A stretch of DNA of 64,000 nt from Sphingopyxis flava (lineage in GTDB: Bacteria > Pseudomonadota > Alphaproteobacteria > Sphingomonadales > Sphingomonadaceae), in assembly GCF_900168005.1 (NCBI RefSeq), contig NZ_FUYP01000006.1, positions 1 to 64,000 on the forward strand. Direction: 5' to 3'. Position 1 is the first letter of the stretch; every line of letters begins with the position of its first letter. The notes beneath the pieces were generated by a model. That model did not search any database and was not told where the DNA came from. It was given only the letters and a program-made list of their open reading frames with translations. The translations under genes were made by a program, and so were the position numbers. Below are positions 54,951-64,000 of the stretch, piece after piece.

Positions 54951-56000
54951 CTACTTCAGCCCCGCCCCATCGAGCGGCGTCATATCCTTCGCTGCAGCCC
55001 GCGCTGCCTCGGCGACGCTCTTTGGCGACACGATCAGTCCCTTGGCGGCCAGATAGCCCCCCTCGCCCGCGCCATTGACAAATTCTCTGACATAGTCCGC
55101 GAGGCCCGGAACGACGCCGACATGCGCCTTTTTGACATAGAGGAACAGCGGCCGCGATCCGGGGTAGCTGCCGTCGGCGATCGTCGCATAGGTCGGCGCG
55201 ACACCCTGCACCGGCACCGCCTTGATCTTGTCCTTGTTCGCATCGAGGTAGGAAAAGCCGAAGATGCCGAGGCTCTCCGGGTTCTTGTCGAGCTTCGAGA
55301 TGATGAGATTATCATTCTCGCCCTGCTCGACATAATAAGGCGCACCGCGCAGGTTGGTGCAAACCGCCTCATGCTGCTCCTTGTCCTTGTCCTTCAGCGA
55401 CTTCATGTCGGGGTTCGCGTCGCAGCCGCGGGCGAGGATCAGTTCCTTGAACGCATCATAGGTGCCGCTTGTCGATGGCGGGCCAAAGACCGAGATGCCG
55501 ACCGCGGGGAGCGCGGGGTTCACATCCTTCCATGTCCTCGCCGTGTTGGGCTTGCCATAGGGGTTTGCGGCGAGCGCCTTGTAGACATCTTCCTCGGTGA
55601 GCTTGAAGCCCGGTCCGCGTGCCGCCTCGCCAAGAGCAATGCCGTCGATTCCAATCTGGATTTCGACGATTTCGGTCACACCGTTCGCGGCGCAGCGATC
55701 GAACTCCGACTTCTTGATCCGGCGCGACGCATTGGCGATGTCGGGTGTGTCGCCGCCGAGGCCGGCGCAGAAGCGCTCAAAGCCGCCGCCGGTCCCCGTG
55801 CTGTCAATCTTGGGTGTCTTGTTGCCGGTGGCCTCCGCAAAGGTCTCGCCGACTGCAGTGGCGAAGGGGTAGACCGTCGAGGAGCCGACTGCGCTGATAT
55901 AGTCACGTGCGCCGCCGCCCATGGACGCCTGATCCTGACACGCGGACAGTGCCAGCGCGGCACATGCGACGCCTGCGATCAAAGCAAATTTCTGCAACAT
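54951..56000 (-). CDS. pstS: Phosphate ABC transporter substrate-binding protein PstS
   Basis: A 349-residue periplasmic binding protein. The signal sequence MLQKFALIAGVACAALALSA ends in a lipobox with Cys21 (LSAC), so it is probably a lipoprotein. The phosphate site includes ISAVGSSTVYPFATAVGETF, DSTGTGGGFERFCAGLGGDT and ANASRRIKKSEFDRCAANG. FGPPSTSGTYDAFKELILAR also fits the family. ATG 56000 has gggac upstream. It is first in the pst operon, with a Pho box 83 bases before the start. Confidence 0.95.
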   Translation of the reverse strand: MLQKFALIAGVACAALALSACQDQASMGGGARDYISAVGSSTVYPFATAVGETFAEATGNKTPKIDSTGTGGGFERFCAGLGGDTPDIANASRRIKKSEFDRCAANGVTEIVEIQIGIDGIALGEAARGPGFKLTEEDVYKALAANPYGKPNTARTWKDVNPALPAVGISVFGPPSTSGTYDAFKELILARGCDANPDMKSLKDKDKEQHEAVCTNLRGAPYYVEQGENDNLIISKLDKNPESLGIFGFSYLDANKDKIKAVPVQGVAPTYATIADGSYPGSRPLFLYVKKAHVGVVPGLADYVREFVNGAGEGGYLAAKGLIVSPKSVAEAARAAAKDMTPLDGAGLK

Positions 56001-56082
56001 GACAATGTCCCGTTGGGGGTCGCTTCCAAACCAAGCCGCCACCCCCGCGGGCGACTTGCCGAGCCGCCAATGGGACATTTGT

Positions 56083-56100
56083 GTGACGGGTTTGTGACAG
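56083..56100 (-). promoter_or_regulatory. Pho box for the pstSCAB-phoU-phoB operon
   Basis: On the minus strand CTGTCAC, four bases (AAAC), CCGTCAC. This agrees with the PhoB-binding consensus of two CTGTCAT-like 7-base repeats 11 bases apart. It lies in the 149-base gap between uvrA and pstS and implies induction by phosphate starvation. Confidence 0.88.
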
Positions 56101-56149
56101 CGTCTTTAGGGGAAGCTGCTCGCCATGGGGTCCTGACCGCCGCCTGACC

Positions 56150-59041
<2,892 letters not shown>

Positions 59042-59052
59042 GGGAGAGGCTT

Positions 59053-59067
59053 GTTCCAGATTTGTTC
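59053..59067 (-). promoter_or_regulatory. LexA-binding SOS box of uvrA
   Basis: GTTC (59053-59056), seven bases, GTTC (59064-59067). This is the alphaproteobacterial LexA box GTTC-N7-GTTC without mismatch. It lies 11 bases from the uvrA start codon, so bound LexA would block transcription or elongation of uvrA. The divergent lipoprotein gene starts 138 bases away and might also be affected. Confidence 0.85.
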
Positions 59068-59205
59068 TTGGTGCGCAAGGGGCCGCGTCGGATGAAGATA
59101 GGAATGCCGCGGCAGTGTCGCAATGGCCTGGATTTGGCGCTTTCGTCCTATACGCCGCACAGAATTTTTCATCTTCTTCCGGAGGATAGGATTTCGACGG
59201 GGGAC

Positions 59206-60360
59206 ATGATGGACATTAGGGAATTTGCGCTGCTGACCGCTGTTAGCGCGGCCGCGGCAGCTCTGGGGGGCTGTACGACGCTCAGTTTCGCGCCGCCACC
59301 GGTCGAGGTAGACAAGGTGATTTCCGAATCTCGGCCCTCGACTTGCCGTCAGCTCGGCCTGGAAGGGAGTCGCGCGATCGATCGGAATGTCGATGGGGCG
59401 CTCGAGCTGACGAACAATTTTCTGCGCGCCTACCGCTGCGCGGCGCACGAAGCCGCCGATGGGCGCCAGATGTTTCAGGTTCCCTCTTTCCTTGCAGCGA
59501 TCGCCGCCGCGGTCGGCCCCACCTTCGGGCTGGACGACGATGGGCGGATCGCGGCGGCGGCAAGCGCCGCCGTGCTCGACCGCAGCAACGCTTATTATGC
59601 GCCGAAGGAAAAGGCGCAAATGCTCGATTCAGCGCTCGATGCCGTGCTTTGCGTGAAGACCGAAGCGGCCGGGATCAGCTTTTTCGACACGAGCACGGCT
59701 CAACCAGATCCAGCCGCCGCTGAGACCGCACAGGCCGTTCGGCAGGTCGCGGAGTCCGCCGAGCGCGCATCAGAAGCGCTGGGAGACCAGCTCGCGGCGC
59801 TCAGGTCGAAGAGCGCAAGTCTGTTGGGCGAGATGGGAGCAGACCCGCAGCGAGCAGAAACGAGCGCAGCGCTCGCCGAGGAGAGAGAGCGTGTCGATGC
59901 CATGATCAGGGATATCGCGGGCCGAAAGGGTGAAATCGATCAACAAGCTGCCACCTTGCGAAAGGAAGCCGCGCGTCTTGCGCAGCTTGCCGCAAGCCAG
60001 GTGCAGCCGAGCTTCCGCATCGAAAAGTCCGTGCCCGGAGGTACCGTCAAGATTGATGTGCAACGCCAATATTTCGAAATGGTCGCCGCGGCGCTGTTTT
60101 CGGTCGAGCGGGTCCTCGCGCAGCGACTGCGCGATGCCGGGAGCGCCTTTGATGCCGCTGGGATCGCGGCTGAACTTAAGGCGCTGACGACGGCAGAAGA
60201 GGCCGCAGACAAGGCCGTAGTGGCGGCCCAGAATTCGGCGGTCGGGGGCGGGGCCAAGGCATTTGTATCGGACGAAGCGAAAAATGCAGCGCTCGCCGAA
60301 CTCAGCCTGGATGCGCTTCAACCCAAGCTGCAGGCATGTGTCGTGCGCGCCAAGATATGA
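59206..60360 (+). CDS. Putative lipoprotein with coiled-coil region, unknown function
   Basis: A 384-residue protein. The signal sequence ends in the lipobox LGGC (Cys23), so the mature protein is probably lipid-anchored in the periplasm or outer membrane. Residues about 170-280 are rich in Ala, Glu, Arg and Gln with heptad-like spacing ([20 protein letters not shown], then [20 protein letters not shown]), a likely coiled coil. Five further cysteines are scattered (STCRQLG, YRCAAHE, VLCVKTE, QACVV). I do not recognise the family. ATG 59206 is chosen for the lipoprotein signal. It diverges from uvrA. Confidence 0.7.
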   Translation: MMDIREFALLTAVSAAAAALGGCTTLSFAPPPVEVDKVISESRPSTCRQLGLEGSRAIDRNVDGALELTNNFLRAYRCAAHEAADGRQMFQVPSFLAAIAAAVGPTFGLDDDGRIAAAASAAVLDRSNAYYAPKEKAQMLDSALDAVLCVKTEAAGISFFDTSTAQPDPAAAETAQAVRQVAESAERASEALGDQLAALRSKSASLLGEMGADPQRAETSAALAEERERVDAMIRDIAGRKGEIDQQAATLRKEAARLAQLAASQVQPSFRIEKSVPGGTVKIDVQRQYFEMVAAALFSVERVLAQRLRDAGSAFDAAGIAAELKALTTAEEAADKAVVAAQNSAVGGGAKAFVSDEAKNAALAELSLDALQPKLQACVVRAKI

Positions 60361-60493
60361 TGGGTTCCACCAACGCCCCCAAGGCTTCGACCGGTGCGCG
60401 CACCCTCGCTTGACCCGGGGTGACGGCGAGCGAAATTCCTCTGCCATGACCGCCGCTCCATTGGATGCGGCGACGGGGCCGAGGAGACGGGGT

Positions 60494-60631
60494 ATGAAGC
60501 GAGCATATATAGGAGCCGCGACGGCCGCGCTGGCTGCCGCGCTGCCGGCTTACCCCTTGGTGGCGAATGGTATGGGGCGAAGCCGGCGCTCGTTGCCGAG
60601 GGCGGCGCGCCTGCCGCCGCGGACGCTCTGA
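60494..60631 (+). CDS. Short exported ORF, possibly frameshifted
   Basis: A 45-codon frame with a good ribosome site (ggag, 7 bases before the ATG). It starts with a signal-peptide-like MKRAYIGAATAALAAALPAY and then becomes Arg-rich, unlike a mature exported protein. A second frame over the same bases reads ALVAEGGAPAAADALRIAPA and runs to a stop near 60680. One base change would join the two into a coherent small exported protein, so this may be a broken gene. No family is recognised. The rest of the 298-base gap before the transporter shows nothing. Confidence 0.3.
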   Translation: MKRAYIGAATAALAAALPAYPLVANGMGRSRRSLPRAARLPPRTL

Positions 60632-60658
60632 GGATCGCACCCGCATCGGTTAAGCCGT

Positions 60659-62194
60659 CTATCCTGGCTTTGCGGGGGTAGTATCCTTGCGCCCCCGCAC
60701 GGCCAGCGCGCCCAGCGACAAGGCGGCGCCCGCGATCACGAAGAGCGCGGGAAAACCACCGAGCACCGACATCATGCGAATGCCGTCGATACCCGATGCG
60801 GCGACGAGGACGATCGCAACGAGGCCGACGGTCGTGCCCCAGACGATCTGGACGGCGAGCGGCGCCTCGGGCGCTTCGGGCGAGATGCCGTGCGTCGAAA
60901 GCGCGCTCATCGCCGAGACATTGGCATCGGCGCCGGCGACATAGGAGAGGAAGATCGCAAAGAGTACGGCCGCAGTCACGAAGGAGCCGCCGCCCAGCGC
61001 GTCGAAAAGGCGGAACAGTACGGGATCGGGTCCCTCGCTCGCGAGGATGGCATAAAGGCTTGCACCGCTATGCTGATCGATGGCGATCGCCGCGCCGGCA
61101 ATCGCCGTCATCCAGAGCGCGCCGAACAGCGCAGGCAAGACAAGGTTCATCAAGATGAAGGCGCGCACGGAATAGCCGACCGCGAGCCGCCCGAGAAACA
61201 GCGCAGTCACCGGCGCCCACGCGAACCAGTTCGCCCAGTTGAAAATCGTCCACTGCCGATGCCAGTCGGCATCGACGTCGAGCCCGAGGTTGCGGGGAAT
61301 GAAGGTGCGCACATAGTCCGCGCCGCCGCTCAGCGACAGGGCGAGCATCTCGGTGAGCGGTCCTGCGGCAAGCACAAAGGCGATGATGGCGAAGAAGAGC
61401 CAGGTGTTGAGGACCGACAGGCCCGCTATCCCCTTTTGGAGCCCGGTTGCGGCCGAAATCAGGAAACTCGCGACGATCAGCCCCGCTATGGCCCAGCGAA
61501 GCGGCACCCCGCCCACAAAGCCGCTCAGCCCCTCAACGCCGCCGGCAAGCGACAGGATGCCGGCGCCGAGCGAGGCTGCCATTCCGGCGACGAGCGCGTA
61601 GAGGCAGAGAATGTCGACCGCCGTGCCGACCGGCCCGTGCGCGCGCTGGCCGAGCAGCGGCACGAAGAGGGAGGAGAGACGAAAGGGCTCGCGCCAGTTG
61701 TAGTAGATGATGGCGAAGGCGAGCGCGGCAACCGTGTAGATCGCATAGGGCGTGAGGGTCCAGTGCAGGAACATTGTCGACATGGCGAAGGTCGCCGCGC
61801 CATCGCTGCCCGGCACAAGCCCCAGCATTTTGGGAGGCGCGTTGAGGTGGAAAAGCGGCTCGGCGACGCCCCAGAAGAGGATGCCCGTCGCGATTGTGGT
61901 GCACAAGGTGACCGCGAACCAGCGCCAACGGCCGAGCAGCGGCTTTGCGTGGGGGCCGCCGATGATCGACCCGCCGTAGGGCGAGAGTGCGATCGCCGCG
62001 AGCAGCGCGAGAAAGAGAACGCTCGCGACCGTGAAGACGGGACCGAAGTGCAGCAATATCCAGTCGTTGGACGCGGTTTCGGCAGCGAGAAAGGCGGGCC
62101 CTTGCCACAGGCTTGCGGCAAGCGCGGTCGCAAGCACCGCAAGGGGGATGAGGAAGACCGGGCGGTTGATCGAGCGGGGCGCGGGCGCTGTCAT
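60659..62194 (-). CDS. BCCT family transporter (betaine/choline/carnitine type)
   Basis: A 511-residue secondary transporter with twelve helices. The family signature region reads QWTIFNWANWFAWAPVTALF. Upstream, ATGILFWGVAEPLFHLNAPP is the conserved TM3-TM4 part, and SYVAGADANVSAMSALSTHG is the C-terminal region. BCCT proteins import betaine, choline, carnitine or related compounds with Na+ or H+. No large osmosensing tail is present, so it may serve nutrition rather than osmotic control. The substrate is not known. ATG 62194 is chosen; the upstream frame is antisense to the divergent gene. Confidence 0.9.
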   Translation of the reverse strand: MTAPAPRSINRPVFLIPLAVLATALAASLWQGPAFLAAETASNDWILLHFGPVFTVASVLFLALLAAIALSPYGGSIIGGPHAKPLLGRWRWFAVTLCTTIATGILFWGVAEPLFHLNAPPKMLGLVPGSDGAATFAMSTMFLHWTLTPYAIYTVAALAFAIIYYNWREPFRLSSLFVPLLGQRAHGPVGTAVDILCLYALVAGMAASLGAGILSLAGGVEGLSGFVGGVPLRWAIAGLIVASFLISAATGLQKGIAGLSVLNTWLFFAIIAFVLAAGPLTEMLALSLSGGADYVRTFIPRNLGLDVDADWHRQWTIFNWANWFAWAPVTALFLGRLAVGYSVRAFILMNLVLPALFGALWMTAIAGAAIAIDQHSGASLYAILASEGPDPVLFRLFDALGGGSFVTAAVLFAIFLSYVAGADANVSAMSALSTHGISPEAPEAPLAVQIVWGTTVGLVAIVLVAASGIDGIRMMSVLGGFPALFVIAGAALSLGALAVRGRKDTTPAKPG

Positions 62195-62247
62195 GAAGCC
62201 GCCAGCATGACGGGGCGAACAGGAGGCGTCAAATTGGGCGAGCGAGG

Positions 62248-62272
62248 GGAACGCAATTTGGGGCGAGGCGTT
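62248..62272 (+). promoter_or_regulatory. EcfG (general stress response) promoter
   Basis: GGAAC (62248-62252), 16 bases, CGTT (62269-62272). This is an exact match to the alphaproteobacterial sigma-EcfG consensus GGAAC-N16/17-CGTT. Transcription would start near 62280, in front of an aaggagg site and the ATG at 62312. Confidence 0.8.
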
Positions 62273-62311
62273 CTCGGGCAGTTGTTGCAAGGTAAAGAAG
62301 GAGGCGCTTCG

Positions 62312-62770
62312 ATGACAGGAGCGATTTTGACAGCGATGGGCACTCTGGCGCTGCTCGGCGCGGGATCGGCCGCTGCCTTTGAGGGCGCGGCGCAAGCGCC
62401 GCCGGCTGAGCAGACCGAAAGCGCGGCCGGCGACCTCGATGCTGTGGCCGCTGACCTTGCCAAGGACAAGGAAGCCCCCGACGGCACCACGGCGGAGGAG
62501 CGCGCGAACACCGCGCGGCTCAACGCGGAGCAGGCCGCGCGCGCCAAGGCCGAGAATGTCGCTTACGAACAGCAGGTCGCTGCGATCGCCCAGGAACAGG
62601 CGGCGGCTGAGGCTGCCTATGCCGAACAGACCGCCGCGTACGAAGCGGAGAAAGCACGGGTCGCCGCCGAGGCCGCCGCGCAGCGCCAGCAATGGGAAGC
62701 GGACGTCGCCGCCTGCAGGGCCGGCGATATAACGCGCTGCGCCCAGCCCGCTTCGCCGCCGAAGCCCTAG
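62312..62770 (+). CDS. Small exported coiled-coil protein under EcfG-type promoter
   Basis: A 152-residue protein. The N-terminus MTGAILTAMGTLALLGAGSA is a signal peptide with likely cleavage near SAAA-FE. Residues 60-130 are very rich in Ala, Glu and Gln (QVAAIAQEQAAAEAAYAEQT), predicting a long helix or coiled coil. The last part has two cysteines (AACRAGDITRCAQPASPPKP), probably a disulfide, and a Pro-rich end. The ribosome site aaggagg is strong. The general-stress promoter suggests a role in envelope stress; the family is not known to me. Confidence 0.8.
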   Translation: MTGAILTAMGTLALLGAGSAAAFEGAAQAPPAEQTESAAGDLDAVAADLAKDKEAPDGTTAEERANTARLNAEQAARAKAENVAYEQQVAAIAQEQAAAEAAYAEQTAAYEAEKARVAAEAAAQRQQWEADVAACRAGDITRCAQPASPPKP

Positions 62771-62779
62771 CTCAGCCCC

Positions 62780-63370
62780 TTATTCGCTGGCGGCCGGAAT
62801 GGGAACGGCGACGGGGCGAGGCGCCCCGGGAACCATATCGTCGGAAAGGACGATGAGCCCAGGGCCGCCCGCCGCGCGCGCGTCCGGCGCGGAGGGGAGC
62901 GGGGGCGCAGCGTCTTCAAAATTCCCTCCATAACGATACCCATCCTCGGCCGCCGGAGGCGGCGCATAGTCGAGGAAAACTGCTTCAGGCGGATCAAAGG
63001 CATCGACCCCATAAGCGGTAAAAGCACGCGTCGGCGGCACATATCCCGCAGCGCAGCCATCGCAGAGCGAGGCCGGCAGGACGTCGGCGCCGACAGCGTC
63101 GGGATTGCTGCTGAGCTCTGCAAAACTCGCGTGCGCCGGGCTTGAGGCGGCGAAGCGTTCGCCGGCGACAAATTGTCCAAGCAGGATTCCGCTGATGGCT
63201 CCTACGCCAGCGAGGAGCAGGCCGGCGAGTGCCGCTTTGGCGAGCGCGTCTGCGCTGTGTCGTGATCCCCCATGCCGGGCCATGCGGGATATACGCTTCG
63301 CCCTGCGCAGAAGTTGCACGCCCTTGCAGCCGGCCATTCGTCGATGCCTGAACGCCTTTCGTCTCCCCAT
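62780..63370 (-). CDS. Hypothetical membrane-anchored protein
   Basis: About 196 residues if ATG 63370 is the start; ATG 63337 and 63283 are in the same frame and equally possible. A basic N-terminus precedes one transmembrane helix (ALAGLLLAGVGAISGILLGQ). The part after the helix is Pro/Ala/Asp-rich with a CDGC motif (ASLCDGCAAGYVPP) and no clear domain. It converges with the coiled-coil gene, 9 bases away. Codon bias supports real coding. No family is recognised. Confidence 0.6.
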   Translation of the reverse strand: MGRRKAFRHRRMAGCKGVQLLRRAKRISRMARHGGSRHSADALAKAALAGLLLAGVGAISGILLGQFVAGERFAASSPAHASFAELSSNPDAVGADVLPASLCDGCAAGYVPPTRAFTAYGVDAFDPPEAVFLDYAPPPAAEDGYRYGGNFEDAAPPLPSAPDARAAGGPGLIVLSDDMVPGAPRPVAVPIPAASE

Positions 63371-63511
63371 CGAGAGGGCGCCGTGACCCGTCGAACATCG
63401 CAAGCAACTGCCGTGCGATGGGGGCATCACCACCGTGCGGGATAGGAGGCAGCGGTCTCCCCGGTCCGGGCCCCCTATTCCGCATCCCCCTGGTTCGAAA
63501 GGACTATTTCA

Positions 63512-63850
63512 ATGGCGAAACTTCCCCTCATATTCCTCGCGGTTCCCCTTGTCGCGACCGGCGCACCCGCGGCGGCGGCCGAGGACGGCGCGGGGCGGCA
63601 CGTCCTGGTGTCCTATAGCGACCTTGATCTTGCGAGCGCCGATGGACGCCGAAAACTGACCGCGCGCGTCAAGCGCGCATCGCACGAGGTTTGCGGAGGC
63701 CGCTCGACGGTCCGCCAGAACCTTAACGAGATTCTGGCGTACCGCGAATGCCGCGCCGCGGCGATGCGGAGCGCTGAACCCCAGCTCGCCAGCCTGTTCT
63801 CAGGCCAGAAGCTGGCGGACGGAGGTCCCTTGCACGTGGCGGCTAAATGA
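63512..63850 (+). CDS. UrcA family protein
   Basis: A 112-residue exported protein. The signal peptide is AKLPLIFLAVPLVATGAPAA with cleavage near AAA-ED. The mature protein shows the UrcA pattern: VLVSYSDLDLASADGRRKLT, then ARVKRASHEVCG and YRECRAAAMRSA, with two cysteines that probably form a disulfide. UrcA proteins are found mainly in sphingomonads and caulobacters and have no established function. A caag/ggac region but no strong ribosome site precedes ATG 63512. A hairpin follows the stop. Confidence 0.88.
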   Translation: MAKLPLIFLAVPLVATGAPAAAAEDGAGRHVLVSYSDLDLASADGRRKLTARVKRASHEVCGGRSTVRQNLNEILAYRECRAAAMRSAEPQLASLFSGQKLADGGPLHVAAK

Positions 63851-63864
63851 CCGATCCGTGCCGG

Positions 63865-63895
63865 AAGGCGGTCATGCTTTGCGCATGACCGCCTT
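63865..63895. terminator. Bidirectional hairpin between converging genes
   Basis: AAGGCGGTCATGC (63865-63877) pairs with GCATGACCGCCTT (63883-63895), a perfect 13-base-pair stem with a 5-base loop. It lies between the UrcA gene and a gene entering from the right on the minus strand. Confidence 0.75.
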
Positions 63896-63903
63896 CGCGC
63901 CGT

Positions 63904-64000
63904 CTAAGGCTGCATGATCGTCTTGACGTCGTGGAGATAGGTGCGGCCGATACGGTGAAGGCCGCCTTCCCCAAGATCGACGCTCCAGGCGCCGTCGCCA
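63904..64000 (-). CDS. C-terminal end of an unidentified protein (partial)
   Basis: On the minus strand a frame enters from the right edge and stops at 63904. The visible tail includes GAWSVDLGEGGLHRIGRTYL and ends VKTIMQP. Codon use fits the neighbours, and a convergent terminator hairpin follows. The fragment is too short to assign a family. Confidence 0.55.
   Translation of the reverse strand, partial: GDGAWSVDLGEGGLHRIGRTYLHDVKTIMQP

Noticed and set aside
60890..62311. Long upstream extension of the coiled-coil gene on the plus strand
   Set aside because: It is antisense to the BCCT transporter. The real gene begins at 62312 with a strong ribosome site and a signal peptide.

Overview
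The window comes from a GC-rich alphaproteobacterium of the Sphingomonadales, most like Sphingopyxis or a close relative. The evidence is a class I lysyl-tRNA synthetase, a MucR/Ros regulator next to fur, extended PstC and PstA proteins, an aa3 oxidase operon with ctaB, ctaG and SURF1, an UrcA-family protein, and alphaproteobacterial LexA, EcfG and ECF41 regulatory motifs. This placement is inferred from gene content. The strong third-position GC bias opens long antisense reading frames over most real genes, and these were left out.

Left end (1-8.1 kb): a partial gene, a short stretch with three TTAGGTT direct repeats, and tRNA-Thr(TGT). Then follows a dense housekeeping block: NifU-type Fe-S carrier, nitroreductase, tsaB, rimI, mucR-like gene, fur, an acyltransferase, miaB and phoH. 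From 8.1 to 10.5 kb is an accessory module: an exported hypothetical protein and DoxX on the minus strand, and a carboxymuconolactone decarboxylase gene with an ECF41 sigma factor on the plus strand. A textbook ECF41 promoter precedes that pair.

10.5-19.8 kb, minus strand: DUF3800 protein, a small Rap1a-like exported protein, ftsH, tilS, cpoB, rodZ-like gene, hslU and hslV. A metallo-beta-lactamase-fold gene diverges from hslV. Both of these genes have heat-shock-like promoter sequences with the same geometry, placed so close to the start codons that leaderless mRNAs are expected. 20-23 kb, plus strand: rpmF-plsX-fabH, then ihfA and a MerR-type regulator. 23-31 kb: SixA-like phosphatase, DinG-like helicase, PilZ protein, lysS, an asparaginase-domain protein and a fatty acid desaturase.

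30.5-41 kb: a membrane GGDEF-EAL protein ending in PilZ, a repeat-rich RcnB-like protein, an orphan [2Fe-2S] dehydrogenase small subunit, a class II aldolase, rpsU, a probably frameshifted small gene, a membrane-anchored FKBP, and the minus-strand cluster pyrE-pdxJ-acpS-lepB-AI-2E transporter. 41.3-50 kb: the cytochrome c oxidase operon coxB-coxA-ctaB-small membrane protein-ctaG-coxC-DUF983-SURF1, running into thrC and an rRNA-type methyltransferase.

50-59 kb: pstS-pstC-pstA-pstB-phoU-phoB on the minus strand behind a clear Pho box, then uvrA behind an exact GTTC-N7-GTTC SOS box. 59-64 kb: an unknown lipoprotein, a BCCT transporter, a small exported coiled-coil protein behind an exact EcfG general-stress promoter, a hypothetical membrane protein, an UrcA protein and the end of one more gene. 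I found no complete mobile element, CRISPR array or rRNA operon.
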